NCBI GenBank assembly: GCA_040901705.1
Contig: JBBDYI010000048.1
Span: forward strand, 1-46,529
Direction of reading: 5' to 3'
DNA: 46,529 nt
Source of the DNA: PLA5 sp040901705
GTDB lineage: Bacteria; Planctomycetota; Planctomycetia; Pirellulales; PLA5
A model generated the notes under the pieces. It did not search any database. It had not been told where the DNA came from and saw only the letters and a program-made list of their open reading frames with translations. Made by a program: the position numbers and the translations under genes. Positions 25,847 through 34,440 of this stretch are shown piece by piece; position 1 is the stretch's first letter; each line of letters begins with the position of its first letter.

Positions 25847-26371
25847 ATGTCCGGCTTCGCCAAAGCCATGACCGTGTTCGCCTCGCCGGGCGCCCCGGCG
25901 CAGCGGCAATTGATGCAAAACCTCCTCGCCGATTTGCTCGACCGCGATGGCTGCGTTCGCTTCAAGTCGATCGTCGCCTGCCACGATCACCTCGTCCGCC
26001 GGCACGGATTCAACCTCGTGCGCAACGTCACTTGGGGCGTCCGCCCCGGCGGCCGGCACTTGTTCTATACCTGCGGCCACGTGCTCGTCCGCATCAAAAC
26101 CTCAGGCACGCCGATGCGTCCGACGCCACACATGACGATCAGCGTTTCCGACGGCCTGGAATGGCCCGACGAAGTCGCCAAGCTGTCGCGCCACGGCGAT
26201 TTGATTCCGAAGATGGGCGGCGTCACCCGCGCCGACTTCCGGTCGCTCACCCGACTCGGCCCGGACATGGCCCAACTCTCCGCGATCGACGACCGCTGGG
26301 CCGATGCCTGCCATTTCAATTTCACCCGTGGCTTCGACGGCAGCGGCGCGACGGGGCTATCGCCGAGATAG
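25847..26371 (+). CDS. Unrecognised 174-residue protein
   Basis: A monocistronic-looking gene with a good SD (ACGGAG, nine bases before ATG) and a terminator-like hairpin at its end. The protein is soluble with no signal peptide. It has an N-terminal helical part (residues 1-50), a central beta-rich part with HLFYTCGHVLVRIK and TPHMTISVSDGLEWPDE, and a C-terminus rich in aromatic/Gly residues (HFNFTRGFDGSGATGL). The PHMT (H-x-T) motif in a beta strand and the conserved-looking WGVRPGGRH might be catalytic, and some polymorphic-toxin domains have similar strings, but this is speculation. I do not recognise the family. Confidence 0.6.
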   Translation: MSGFAKAMTVFASPGAPAQRQLMQNLLADLLDRDGCVRFKSIVACHDHLVRRHGFNLVRNVTWGVRPGGRHLFYTCGHVLVRIKTSGTPMRPTPHMTISVSDGLEWPDEVAKLSRHGDLIPKMGGVTRADFRSLTRLGPDMAQLSAIDDRWADACHFNFTRGFDGSGATGLSPR

Positions 26372-26386
26372 CGAGACGTTTTTTTT
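26351..26386 (+). terminator. Intrinsic terminator-like hairpin
   Basis: GCTATC (26356-26361) pairs with GATAGC (26367-26372) around a five-base loop, spanning the stop codon. Outer bases ACG/CGT extend pairing across a small internal loop to a run of eight T (26379-26386). It is a reasonable rho-independent terminator for the 25847 gene. Confidence 0.5.
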
Positions 26387-26416
26387 GCGGTTGCGTTACG
26401 GTTGCGAAGGCAACTC

Positions 26417-28132
26417 TTACGGCTTTGTCGACGAAGCCGCGGTCGTTGCGTGCGATTCGCGATGCGACGCCGATGCATACATCGCTGCGATCGTATCGGC
26501 GTATTTCTCCTCGATCACGCCGCGACGAAGCTTGAGCGTCGGCGTCAGTTCGCCGCCTTCAATGGAAAACGGCGAATCGAGTACGGCGAATCGCCGCACC
26601 TGTTCGTGGTGCGAAACGCCCGCCAACCGCCGCGCGACGCGGTCAGCCAGCTCGGTTAGTAGGTCGCCCCCGGTCGCGTTATTCTTTTCGCCAGGCGCCG
26701 CCGATTCGTTTTGGTTGACGACCAACAGCGCCACCAGATAACTCCGCCCGTCGCCGACGACGACGGCCTGGTCGATTAGCGGATCTTCGGTGAGTAGTGC
26801 CTCGAGTTGCACCGGCGCGATATTCTTGCCCGACGCCAGCACGATGATCTCTTTCTTGCGTCCGGTAATCGTCAGGTAACCATCGGCATCGATCTTGCCC
26901 AAGTCGCCGGTGTAGAACCAACCGTCTTTGAGCACGTCAGCCGTCGCGGCAGGGCGATTCCAGTAGCCGCGCATCACGTGTGGCCCGCGGGTGAGGATTT
27001 CACCGTCGTCGGCAATGCGAATTTCGACGTCGGCGATGGTGCGGCCGACCGCGCCCAGTTTGTGGGCCGTCGGCGTCGACAGCGTGATGACCGGCGACGT
27101 CTCGGTCAGGCCATAACCTTGCATCAGCGGCAATCCAGCGGCGAAGAACGCCTCGGCCACGTGATTCGGCAATGCCGCGCCGCCGCTGTTGCACAATCTA
27201 ACCCGTCCGCCAAGCAACTCGCCCAGCGGCCGGCCAAGCTCTTGCGAAGCTCGCAGCACTTTTTCATAGAAGTATGGCACGGCGTTGATGCCGGTCGGTC
27301 GCAATGCGAGGCAATCGGCCACGGACGTCTCGCGGCTGCGCGCGAGCGCGAATTGATAGCCGCACCCGATCCAGCAATACAAGTCGCACGTCCGCGCGTA
27401 GATGTGGCTCAGCGGCAACAGCCCCACGCGCAGGTCGTCGGAAGCAAAGTCGAACATCGCCAGCGATGCCAGAGCGTTCGTCGTCAGATTCCGCTGGGTG
27501 AGCATCACGCCTCTCGGTTCGCCGGTCGTGCCCGACGTGTAGATGAGCGTGGCCAAATCGTCGGGACCGATGGTCGACAGCGCGTGGCGATGGACGTCGG
27601 CGGCTTCTGCGTCGGAGACGTCGCCGACCAACTCAGACAACAAATGGATCGTGCGATCGTGGATCGCATCGCAGGCCGGTTCGTATGATCTTACCTCGAT
27701 CGCGTTGCACAACGCCGCGGCGCAAGAAAGCTTCTCCGCCTGAGCCGCCGTCGAAACCAGCAGTATTCGAGCGCCGCAATCTCGTACCTGTTCGACCACT
27801 TGCGGACCGGCGAGCGTCGAGTGAATCGGCACGTGAACCGCGCCGGCGAACTGAATCGCCAGATCAGCGACGATCCACTCCGGGCGATTTTCGCTGAGCT
27901 GCACGACGCGTTCGCCGGGCGAAACTCCCAACTTCTTCAAAGCCGCGGCGGTGCGAAACACACGATCGCCCAATTCGGACCACGTGAGGGGGCGCCAGCC
28001 GTCGCCGTGTGGAAGGTAGAGCGCCGGCGCGTCGCCGCTGTCGGCCAACCGACGCGAGAACAGTTCCAACAACGTCTCGCCGTCGACTCGGGCCATCGGA
28101 TTAGCAACCTCGCATCGCGGGAATGCCGCCAC
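26417..28132 (-). CDS. AMP-dependent long-chain acyl-CoA synthetase
   Basis: A 571-residue acyl-CoA synthetase (FadD/FAA1-type) that activates fatty acids via an acyl-AMP intermediate. The P-loop-like motif YTSGTTGEPRG (198-208), the adenine motif GYGLTETSP and the hinge region GWFYTGDLGKIDADGYLTIT are intact. So is the GRKKEIIVLASGKNIAP segment, typical of the long-chain branch. A Met at 28096 is an alternative start and would remove 12 residues; neither has a clear SD. A ketosynthase gene (fabF-like) lies 1.5 kb away on the other strand, so a lipid-metabolism theme is possible but not proven. The C-terminus runs slightly past the usual end with a Ser/Ala-rich tail. Confidence 0.88.
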   Translation of the reverse strand: MAAFPRCEVANPMARVDGETLLELFSRRLADSGDAPALYLPHGDGWRPLTWSELGDRVFRTAAALKKLGVSPGERVVQLSENRPEWIVADLAIQFAGAVHVPIHSTLAGPQVVEQVRDCGARILLVSTAAQAEKLSCAAALCNAIEVRSYEPACDAIHDRTIHLLSELVGDVSDAEAADVHRHALSTIGPDDLATLIYTSGTTGEPRGVMLTQRNLTTNALASLAMFDFASDDLRVGLLPLSHIYARTCDLYCWIGCGYQFALARSRETSVADCLALRPTGINAVPYFYEKVLRASQELGRPLGELLGGRVRLCNSGGAALPNHVAEAFFAAGLPLMQGYGLTETSPVITLSTPTAHKLGAVGRTIADVEIRIADDGEILTRGPHVMRGYWNRPAATADVLKDGWFYTGDLGKIDADGYLTITGRKKEIIVLASGKNIAPVQLEALLTEDPLIDQAVVVGDGRSYLVALLVVNQNESAAPGEKNNATGGDLLTELADRVARRLAGVSHHEQVRRFAVLDSPFSIEGGELTPTLKLRRGVIEEKYADTIAAMYASASHRESHATTAASSTKP

Positions 28133-28289
28133 CTGCGCGTGACGACAGTCTGGCGGTCGCCGCAGCTAAGCGAATCCACAACACTCCCCAACGCCGCCAT
28201 ACGTTGGGGTTGAAGCCGATTCTGGACCGCCGCAACTGTGACGTCAACCATCAACGGATGTGCCAGAATGACGCTTGTTCATACAAGCA

Positions 28290-29084
28290 TCAATATCCGG
28301 CCTGGGCAATCGTCGTCGGATTACAGCCGACGCCGATGAGGAATTCGCGGAATTCCACGCTGATGTGCTCGTCGCACCGATGTACAAGGTATTCGATGTC
28401 TTGAATGACCTTCAGCACCGTCCCACCTTTGTCGAGCGGTTGTGGAGAAACTCTCGGCCGGTCGCAGTTGTGTATGCAGTCGTGCCGTCGTTGGAATATC
28501 TTCTTGAATCGCTCCTCGAGTTGGCCCTTGGCGTTTTTTCTGGCGTTACGTTTGTCCTTCTCGTTCTTTGCCAAGTAATCGGCCGATGTCATGCCGAATA
28601 GCCGAACCTTCGCGTCCGGTCGAGACATCCAGGCGTCGAAGAGGTCGCCAAAGAATCGATGGCCCTCCCTGAAAAACTTTTTGAATAACGTTTGGATGGC
28701 TGCGAGGCTGATCACGCTCTCGTAAGCCATCATCTTTCGCGCCGCCATTCGCCATCGCCAGTTTGGGTTTTCGTATTCTTCGAGAATCGCTCGGATCGGG
28801 ACTTTGATGTCGTATACCCAGTCCGGTAGCACGACATTCGTTTGCCGGCTTTTAGAAATCGCCGTGGCAGCAATCAAGTCGGTGTAGGCATCGCAAAAGT
28901 ACGCATCCAGCGCCCCGACCGCGAACATCCAGGCGCTGCGCAACAAATCGGAGCGGAGCGTGCGTTCTTCGTCTGTGCGCGGTAGCGGATCGGCGTGCGT
29001 GACGATCGCCCGAGCCCTGGAAATGTCGTCGCGGAAATGTTGCAGTGCGGTACGAGGCACGAACAGCTCCAAAGGATGCGGCAA
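28290..29084 (-). CDS. HEPN-domain-like protein, candidate RNase toxin
   Basis: A 264-residue all-helical soluble protein. Near the C-terminal third it has RRHDCIHNC, in which Arg200-x4-His205 is the HEPN RNase active-site motif (R-x4-6-H) followed by a polar residue. The N-terminal helix pair (LLRSAWMFAVGALDAYFCDA, YTDLIAATAI) resembles HEPN families of the RiboL-PSP or MAE_28990 type, where the first helix carries the dimer interface. The start is TTG at 29084, with GGCGGA seven bases before it; no better ATG exists in frame. It follows a small acidic gene by only 14 bases, the usual layout of toxin-antitoxin modules. HEPN toxins cut RNA in the cytoplasm. Identification is by motif only. 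Confidence 0.65.
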   Translation of the reverse strand: MPHPLELFVPRTALQHFRDDISRARAIVTHADPLPRTDEERTLRSDLLRSAWMFAVGALDAYFCDAYTDLIAATAISKSRQTNVVLPDWVYDIKVPIRAILEEYENPNWRWRMAARKMMAYESVISLAAIQTLFKKFFREGHRFFGDLFDAWMSRPDAKVRLFGMTSADYLAKNEKDKRNARKNAKGQLEERFKKIFQRRHDCIHNCDRPRVSPQPLDKGGTVLKVIQDIEYLVHRCDEHISVEFREFLIGVGCNPTTIAQAGY

Positions 29085-29098
29085 ACCGACATCCGCCG

Positions 29099-29383
29099 TT
29101 AATCTGCGTAGCCTACCGTTGCCTCATTGTAGCGAATCGTATTCTCTTCCTCGTCGTACCAAACGTCGCGGTCTTCAGGGAATACGACATTCCAAAGATC
29201 GACGATTTCCTCAACCTCAAGCTCATGGCGAACGTGGAATGCCAACTCCCCCGGCACCAATTCGGCGGGGACAGGGCGCTCTGGGAAGAGTTCCGCATAG
29301 AATTCCGCGAGAGCGCTCGCCTTGGCCGTCTCTACCGCCGCGGCAAGTCGCTCGGCAGCTTGATCTTTTGAGAGTGCCGGCAT
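29099..29383 (-). CDS. Small acidic protein, candidate antitoxin for the HEPN protein
   Basis: A 94-residue, strongly acidic protein (many Glu/Asp, especially ELEVEEIVDLWNVVFPEDRD and VWYDEEENT). It starts at an ATG with a very good SD (GGAGGAG eight bases upstream). Helical N-terminus (LSKDQAAERLAAAVETAKAS) with a more extended C-terminus. No DNA-binding motif is visible, so autoregulation would need another mechanism. A sigma70-like promoter lies just upstream (29429-29457) and the HEPN gene starts 14 bases downstream. I do not recognise a family. The antitoxin role is inferred from size, charge, order and spacing. Confidence 0.55.
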   Translation of the reverse strand: MPALSKDQAAERLAAAVETAKASALAEFYAELFPERPVPAELVPGELAFHVRHELEVEEIVDLWNVVFPEDRDVWYDEEENTIRYNEATVGYAD

Positions 29384-29428
29384 CGCTATTCTCCTCCACG
29401 TTACTGCAAATATCCATCCTCATCTGGG

Positions 29429-29457
29429 ATTCTATACCGCGTTTCCTACGATGCCAA
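29429..29457 (-). promoter_or_regulatory. Candidate sigma70 promoter of the HEPN operon
   Basis: On the minus strand TTGGCA (29457-29452) is followed after 17 bases by TAGAAT (29434-29429), matching 5/6 of each consensus hexamer. It lies 45 bases upstream of the acidic gene's ATG. Confidence 0.5.
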
Positions 29458-29481
29458 CCGAAATCTGAGGCCAATCGGCCG

Positions 29482-29510
29482 TTGCCGCATCGCGATACAC
29501 TTGGGATAAT
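29482..29510 (+). promoter_or_regulatory. Candidate sigma70 promoter for fabF
   Basis: TTGCCG (29482-29487), 17-base spacer, then GATAAT (29505-29510). It points toward the ketosynthase gene 90 bases downstream. It is divergent from the HEPN operon promoter in the same intergenic gap. Confidence 0.4.
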
Positions 29511-29599
29511 CATGATCGCCGCTGGTATACGGGCATTGTAGACTTCCGGGAACGCGTTAGGCTCCGCAGGATAGCAGATTCTCCTCGGGTGAAATTGTC

Positions 29600-30883
29600 A
29601 TGCGACGACGAGTGGTCATCACGGGCATCGGGTGCATTACGCCGCTGGGTGTCGAGGTCAAGAAAATGTGGTCTGCGCTTCGGGAAGGGCAATCCGGAGT
29701 CGGATATACGACCGTGTTCGATGCCTCGAATTTTCCGACCAAGATTTCGGCCGAGGTCCGCAATTGGGACATCACCGACGAGGGTGAGGACGCCACGGCG
29801 TGGAAATATCGCGGCCGGCACACCCGGTTCGCCGCCGGGTCGGCGCTGAAGGCGGTCCGCGATTCGGGCATTCTCGACAAGCCGATCGACCCGACTCGGT
29901 TGGGCGTTTATCTGGGCAGCGGCGAAGGGCAGCAGGATTTCGGCATCTTTACGCGGATGATGGTCAGCGCCCTGGACGGTGAGACCCTCGATCAGGCGAA
30001 GTTCAGCAAGGCCGGGCTGGAGCTGCTCAATCCGCTTAGCGAACTCGAACAAGAACCGAACATGCCGGCCGGACACGTGGCCGCGCTGTTCGACGCGCAG
30101 GGGCCGAACGCAAATTGCCTGACGGCGTGTGCGGCGAGCAGTCAGGCGATCGGCGAGGCGACCGAAATCATCCGCCGCGGCGACGCCGACGCGATGATCT
30201 CTGGCGGCACACACAGCATGATCCATCCGTTCGGCGTGACGGGCTTCAATCTGCTGACCGCGCTGAGCACGAAAAACGACGAGCCGGCGAAGGCTTCGCG
30301 ACCATTCGACCGCAACCGCAGCGGGTTCGTGCTCGGCGAAGGCGGGTCGATGTTGATCTTGGAAGAATTGGAACACGCCAAGGCCCGCGGGGCGAAGATT
30401 TACGGCGAGATTCTCGGTTACGGCTGCACGGCCGATGCGTATCGGATCACCGATATCCATCCCGAAGGCCGCGGGGCGGTCGGCTGTATGACGGCGGCGC
30501 TGCGGGACGCGAACCTTAACGCCGATCAGATCCACTATATCAACGCCCACGGCACGAGCACGCAGGTGAACGATCGGGTCGAGACGCTGGCGATCAAGAA
30601 GACGCTCGGCGACGCGGCCTACAAGACGCCGGTGTCGAGCACCAAGAGCGAGATGGGGCACCTGATCGCCGCGGCGGGGGCGACGGAGTTGATCATTTGT
30701 TTGATGGCGATTCGCGACAACACGCTGCCGCCGACGATCAACTATGAAACGCCCGACCCGGAGTGCGATTTGGATTACATCCCCAACGAAGCGCGGACGG
30801 CGACGGTCGACATCGCGCTTTCTAACAGCTTTGGTTTCGGCGGGCAGAACGTGACGCTCGCCGTTGGAAGATTCAGGGGCTAG
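29600..30883 (+). CDS. fabF: Beta-ketoacyl-ACP synthase II (FabF-like)
   Basis: A 427-residue thiolase-fold condensing enzyme of fatty acid elongation. The Cys-His-His catalytic triad is visible: Cys177 (LTACAASSQ), His317 (NAHGTSTQVND) and His354 (KSEMGHLIAAAG). The N-terminus RRVVITGIGCITPLG and the C-terminal NSFGFGGQN are family hallmarks. It uses malonyl-ACP to extend acyl-ACP by two carbons. No acyl carrier protein gene is adjacent, so it could serve a secondary pathway as well as fatty acid synthesis. Its 3' end merges into a GGGGCTAGGG-type repeated-word stretch. Confidence 0.9.
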   Translation: MRRRVVITGIGCITPLGVEVKKMWSALREGQSGVGYTTVFDASNFPTKISAEVRNWDITDEGEDATAWKYRGRHTRFAAGSALKAVRDSGILDKPIDPTRLGVYLGSGEGQQDFGIFTRMMVSALDGETLDQAKFSKAGLELLNPLSELEQEPNMPAGHVAALFDAQGPNANCLTACAASSQAIGEATEIIRRGDADAMISGGTHSMIHPFGVTGFNLLTALSTKNDEPAKASRPFDRNRSGFVLGEGGSMLILEELEHAKARGAKIYGEILGYGCTADAYRITDIHPEGRGAVGCMTAALRDANLNADQIHYINAHGTSTQVNDRVETLAIKKTLGDAAYKTPVSSTKSEMGHLIAAAGATELIICLMAIRDNTLPPTINYETPDPECDLDYIPNEARTATVDIALSNSFGFGGQNVTLAVGRFRG

Positions 30884-30905
30884 GGGCTGGGGGCTAGGGA
30901 CTGGT
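30884..30905 (+). repeat. GGGGCTAGGG-type degenerate repeat after fabF
   Basis: The last codon and stop of fabF run directly into repeats of GGGGCT/GGGGGCT/AGGGACT. It is part of the family of degenerate word repeats seen between genes in this window, possibly arisen by slippage. Confidence 0.4.
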
Positions 30906-30945
30906 GACGTCGGAGACATTTTCACTTTTGCGAGTATTGATTCCG

Positions 30946-31245
30946 ATGAATTCGAAACGTTTGATCCTACCGCTTGCGGTTGTTTCGGTGCTGTTTGCCG
31001 CCGGAATCGCTTGGACCGAGTTGACGCATCGGCCGCGGACGCTCGACATCGCCGTCGAGGGCATGGCCTGCGAAAGTTGCGCGTCGACGGTTCGCGAGAG
31101 CCTCGAAAAACTGCCCGGCGTAAGCGACGTGGCGATTTCGGTCGAAAAAGGCGAAGCGCAGCTCACGCTCGACGGTTGGAGCGAAACGACGCCGGCAGAA
31201 GTCAACGCGGCGATCAAAGCGGCAGGCTATAAAGTTCGCGAGTAA
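30946..31245 (+). CDS. Membrane-anchored heavy-metal-associated (HMA) domain protein
   Basis: A 99-residue protein with an N-terminal membrane anchor or signal (LILPLAVVSVLFAAGIAW, about 6-23) followed by a single HMA/CopZ-type ferredoxin-like domain. The metal motif is GMACESC (Cys42-x2-Cys45), in the MxCxxC form that binds Cu(I) and similar soft metals. The Met at 30946 is preferred over an upstream start because it gives a clean signal. Outside the cytoplasm it could pass copper or another metal to a partner. It lies between fabF and lysA, with no metal ATPase nearby. No SD is visible. Confidence 0.8.
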   Translation: MNSKRLILPLAVVSVLFAAGIAWTELTHRPRTLDIAVEGMACESCASTVRESLEKLPGVSDVAISVEKGEAQLTLDGWSETTPAEVNAAIKAAGYKVRE

Positions 31246-31270
31246 TCGGCCCCTTTGTCATTGCACGCCG

Positions 31271-31316
31271 AAAACCCGCTTCTGTCCACTGCCCACTATC
31301 CACTGTCCCCCGCTCC
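31271..31316 (+). repeat. Degenerate repeated-word leader before lysA
   Basis: Near-copies of CCACTG/CCCACTAT/CCACTGTCCCC fill the gap up to the lysA start. The HMA gene stop is 25 bases further upstream. It leaves no SD for lysA. Confidence 0.4.
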
Positions 31317-32618
31317 ATGCCGACTACTTCAACATTCGCCGCACACCGCAACGAAATCGCCGGTGTCGCTGTGCCGGATTTGGCCCGCCGCTTCGGCACG
31401 CCCAGTTACGTCTACGACGCCGCCAAGATCGTCGAGCGGATAGGCGACCTCCAGCAGTTCGAGGTCGTCCGCTTCGCGCAAAAGGCCTGCTCGAACCTTG
31501 CGATTTTGGATTTGATTCGCCGGCACGGCGTGCTGGTCGACTCGGTCAGTGCGGGCGAAATCCGCCGGGCGATGGCCGCGGGGTATTTGCCGCATCCGGA
31601 GAAGCACGGCGACCCGCATCCGATCGTGTACACCGCCGACATCTTCGACCACGAGGCGCTGGCCCTGGTCGTCGAGCAGGACATTCACTGCAACTGCGGC
31701 TCGCCGGACATGATCGATCAGCTTGGCGAGGCCGCGCCGGGCCGCGAGATCACGCTGCGGATCAATCCCGGCTTCGGCCACGGCCACAGCCAAAAGACCA
31801 ACACCGGCGGCGAGCAGTCGAAGCACGGCATCTGGCACGAGCAACTCGCCGACGCGCTGGGCCGGGCCGATCATCACGGTCTGTCGGTCACGGGTTTGCA
31901 CTTGCACATTGGCTCGGGCACGGACCTGGAGCACCTTTCGCAAGTCTGCGGCGCGATGGAGCGGCTGGCTCGCGAGGTGGGCCGCTCGCTCACCACGATT
32001 AGCGCCGGCGGCGGCTTGCCCGTGCCGTATCGGGCGGAGCAAGGCTACGTCGACATCGACGTTTACTACAAGCTCTGGGATGAGAGCCGCAAGCGGCTCG
32101 AAGACGCCTTCGGCCACCCGCTCACGCTGGAACTGGAACCGGGCCGCTACCTCGTCGCCGAAAGCGGATACTTGATTACCGAAATCCGCGCGATCAAACA
32201 GATGGGCGCGAACACGTTTTACGTCGTCGACGCGGGGTTCAACAATCTCGCTCGCCCGATTCTTTACGGCGCGTATCATCCGATGTCGATCTGCGCGGCC
32301 GATGGCACGAGCGCGACGGATCGGCCGACGAGAGATGTGGTTGTCGGCGGGCCGCTGTGCGAGTCGGGCGATATCTTTACGCAAGAGGAAGGCGGCTTTG
32401 TCTCGACGCGAAAGCTGCCGGCGGCGAGCGTCGGCGATTTTCTCGTCATCGAAGTGGCTGGAGCCTACGGCGTGGTGATGGGGTCGAATTACAACTCGAA
32501 ACCGCTGGCGGCGGAAGTGTTGATCGCCGATGGCGAGGCACAATTGATTCGTTCGCGGCAGACGTTCGAGGATCTGATTCGCGGCGAGCGTATTCCCGAG
32601 TCCGCCGGTGCGAGCTAG
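31317..32618 (+). CDS. lysA: Diaminopimelate decarboxylase
   Basis: A 433-residue fold-type III PLP enzyme that makes L-lysine from meso-diaminopimelate. The PLP lysine is Lys56 in FAQKACSN, the variant of the usual FAxKAN motif. Phosphate and active-site motifs include HIGSGT, GGGLPVPY, ELEPGRYLVAESG and GPLCESGDI. The C-terminal beta domain ends with GAYGVVMGSNYNSKP. The start is preceded by CACTGCCCACTATCCACTG-type repeat text and no SD. Diaminopimelate supply also matters for peptidoglycan. It faces the convergent cardiolipin synthase-like gene with a 208-base gap. Confidence 0.93.
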   Translation: MPTTSTFAAHRNEIAGVAVPDLARRFGTPSYVYDAAKIVERIGDLQQFEVVRFAQKACSNLAILDLIRRHGVLVDSVSAGEIRRAMAAGYLPHPEKHGDPHPIVYTADIFDHEALALVVEQDIHCNCGSPDMIDQLGEAAPGREITLRINPGFGHGHSQKTNTGGEQSKHGIWHEQLADALGRADHHGLSVTGLHLHIGSGTDLEHLSQVCGAMERLAREVGRSLTTISAGGGLPVPYRAEQGYVDIDVYYKLWDESRKRLEDAFGHPLTLELEPGRYLVAESGYLITEIRAIKQMGANTFYVVDAGFNNLARPILYGAYHPMSICAADGTSATDRPTRDVVVGGPLCESGDIFTQEEGGFVSTRKLPAASVGDFLVIEVAGAYGVVMGSNYNSKPLAAEVLIADGEAQLIRSRQTFEDLIRGERIPESAGAS

Positions 32619-32826
32619 CGCCATTTCTATCCGTTGCTGACGCACCCTTGCTTGTGGCGACAAGCGTGCCAAAACGCCGCCCCACCTCGCGGCTGGTGGG
32701 CAGGATGGGGCTGCGAAACAGATTGGCGAATTGCCGCCGCGGGGCCACGACGGGCATCGTAACGTGAATGCCTCGTCGCGATTGGACCGTTGCGATTGAA
32801 CCGCCGCGGTCGGACCGTCGGGCCGA

Positions 32827-34404
32827 CTACATCATGGGGCTGAACAAATGGGCGGCCGCTTCGGTGACCTTCGTCCAGCGGGTGCGATTGGCCATTTCCT
32901 CGAGCGTGACTTCGCGACTGACGCGGAGATCGCGTTGGAAGACTTCCGCCATGCGAGCGGCGAGCGTGCGGCTTTGGATGAAGCAGGTGGCCTCGAAGTT
33001 GAGTTTGAAGCTGCGGAGGTCCATGTTCGCGCTGCCGACCACGCTGATGTCTTCGTCGAAAAGCAGCGACTTAACGTGCAGGATCGTCGGCTGATACTCG
33101 TACAGCCGCACGCCGGCTTGAAGCAGGTGGGAATAGTACGACCGCGCGGCGAGGCGAACCAGCGGCGCGTCGGTCTTGGCCGGCAGCAACACGCGGACGT
33201 CGACGCCGCGATAAACGGCCGTCCGCAGCGCCGTCACGATCGCCTGGTCGGGAATGAAGTACGGCGTGGTGATGTAAATCCGCTTTTGGGCGCGGGTGAT
33301 GGAGATAAACAGGGCGTCGTGGAGGCTGTTGTTCGTCGTGTGCGGGCCACTGGCGACGACGGCGCACGTGGCGTCGGCAGCGCTGTCGGCAATGCGCTTG
33401 CGGCGAGTCTTGGCCGATCCGAGAGCGGAATCGGGAACGGAATCGGCAGTCGATTCGGCGTCTGGCTTGACTCTTGATTTCTCGATGTCGGTAGAGTTGG
33501 CGGACGTGGGGTCGTCACGCCATTTGCCGAAATAGCGCGCGTGCGTGATGTCTTCGCCGGACGCGAAAAACCAATCGTCGACGAACACCTCCTGCAACTG
33601 ATCGACGGCCGGGCCGCGGATCGAGATCGCCACGTCGCGCCAGTCGCGACTGTATTCGTCGCCAATGTTCAAGCCGCCGACGAAGCCGACGCGGCCATCG
33701 ACAACGACGATCTTGCGATGGTTGCGGAAGTTGAGCGCCGGGCTGCGCGTAAAATACTTCGGCGGCAAGAATACGCTGATCTTGCCGCCGGCGGCGCGAA
33801 GCGGGTCCATGAACGATCCACGCACGCGCGGGCTGCCAAAGGCGTCGCACAACACGCGGACGTCGACGCCCGAAGTTGCCCGCTCCACGAGCAGATCGCG
33901 GAAGCGAGCGCCCGTGGCGTCGTCGTTCCAGATGTAGAACAGCAGATGGACGTGGTCGCGAGCATCGCGGATGGCGGCTTCGATGGCGGGGTAAAACTCG
34001 GCCGCGTCGTTGAGCAATTCGACGCGGTTCGACGCGGTCGGCGGAAACACCCACGACGCCTCGTCCTTGGGCAATTTCAGCGGCAACACACCGGCGAGGC
34101 TGGCGTAGGGCACATCGTCGATGCCGTCGCGGACCTGGGCGAGCGAACGCCACACATGGGCCGAAGCCTTGCGCCGCCGCCGCCGCTTGCGGACCAGATG
34201 CTTGCGGCCGAACGCCCACCAGAAGAACAGCCCGACGGCCGGCATGGCGAACAGGGCGAGAATCCAGGTCAGCGCGGAATAGGGATTCCCCTCGCGCTCG
34301 ACGAGCACCGAGGGAACGCTGATGAGCACGAAGGCGTACGAGACGATCAGCAGCAGATCCCACCAACTCGGCGACCAAGACAGCATTCGAAAGAAATCGG
34401 CCAT
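32827..34404 (-). CDS. Cardiolipin synthase-like phospholipase D protein
   Basis: A 525-residue membrane protein with two N-terminal TM segments (about 13-30 and 40-60), then two PLD domains. HKD motif 1 starts at His229 (HRKIVVVDGRVGFVGG) and motif 2 at His443 (HVKSLLFDEDISVVGSAN), both intact. The enzyme type joins two phosphatidylglycerols (or PG and PE) to cardiolipin at the cytoplasmic membrane. Between the two PLD halves, residues about 302-350 form a Ser/Asp/Ala-rich low-complexity insert not usual for Cls. PssA-like or nuclease-like PLD proteins are less likely given the TM pair. Confidence 0.88.
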   Translation of the reverse strand: MADFFRMLSWSPSWWDLLLIVSYAFVLISVPSVLVEREGNPYSALTWILALFAMPAVGLFFWWAFGRKHLVRKRRRRRKASAHVWRSLAQVRDGIDDVPYASLAGVLPLKLPKDEASWVFPPTASNRVELLNDAAEFYPAIEAAIRDARDHVHLLFYIWNDDATGARFRDLLVERATSGVDVRVLCDAFGSPRVRGSFMDPLRAAGGKISVFLPPKYFTRSPALNFRNHRKIVVVDGRVGFVGGLNIGDEYSRDWRDVAISIRGPAVDQLQEVFVDDWFFASGEDITHARYFGKWRDDPTSANSTDIEKSRVKPDAESTADSVPDSALGSAKTRRKRIADSAADATCAVVASGPHTTNNSLHDALFISITRAQKRIYITTPYFIPDQAIVTALRTAVYRGVDVRVLLPAKTDAPLVRLAARSYYSHLLQAGVRLYEYQPTILHVKSLLFDEDISVVGSANMDLRSFKLNFEATCFIQSRTLAARMAEVFQRDLRVSREVTLEEMANRTRWTKVTEAAAHLFSPMM

Positions 34405-34440
34405 GATGGGGCCAATTGTCCCGCGGGGCCGGGCGGATGC

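Noticed and set aside
29510..30925. Long minus-strand open frame across the ketosynthase gene
   Set aside because: It is antisense to the well-supported fabF gene, has Arg/His-rich composition and no family resemblance.
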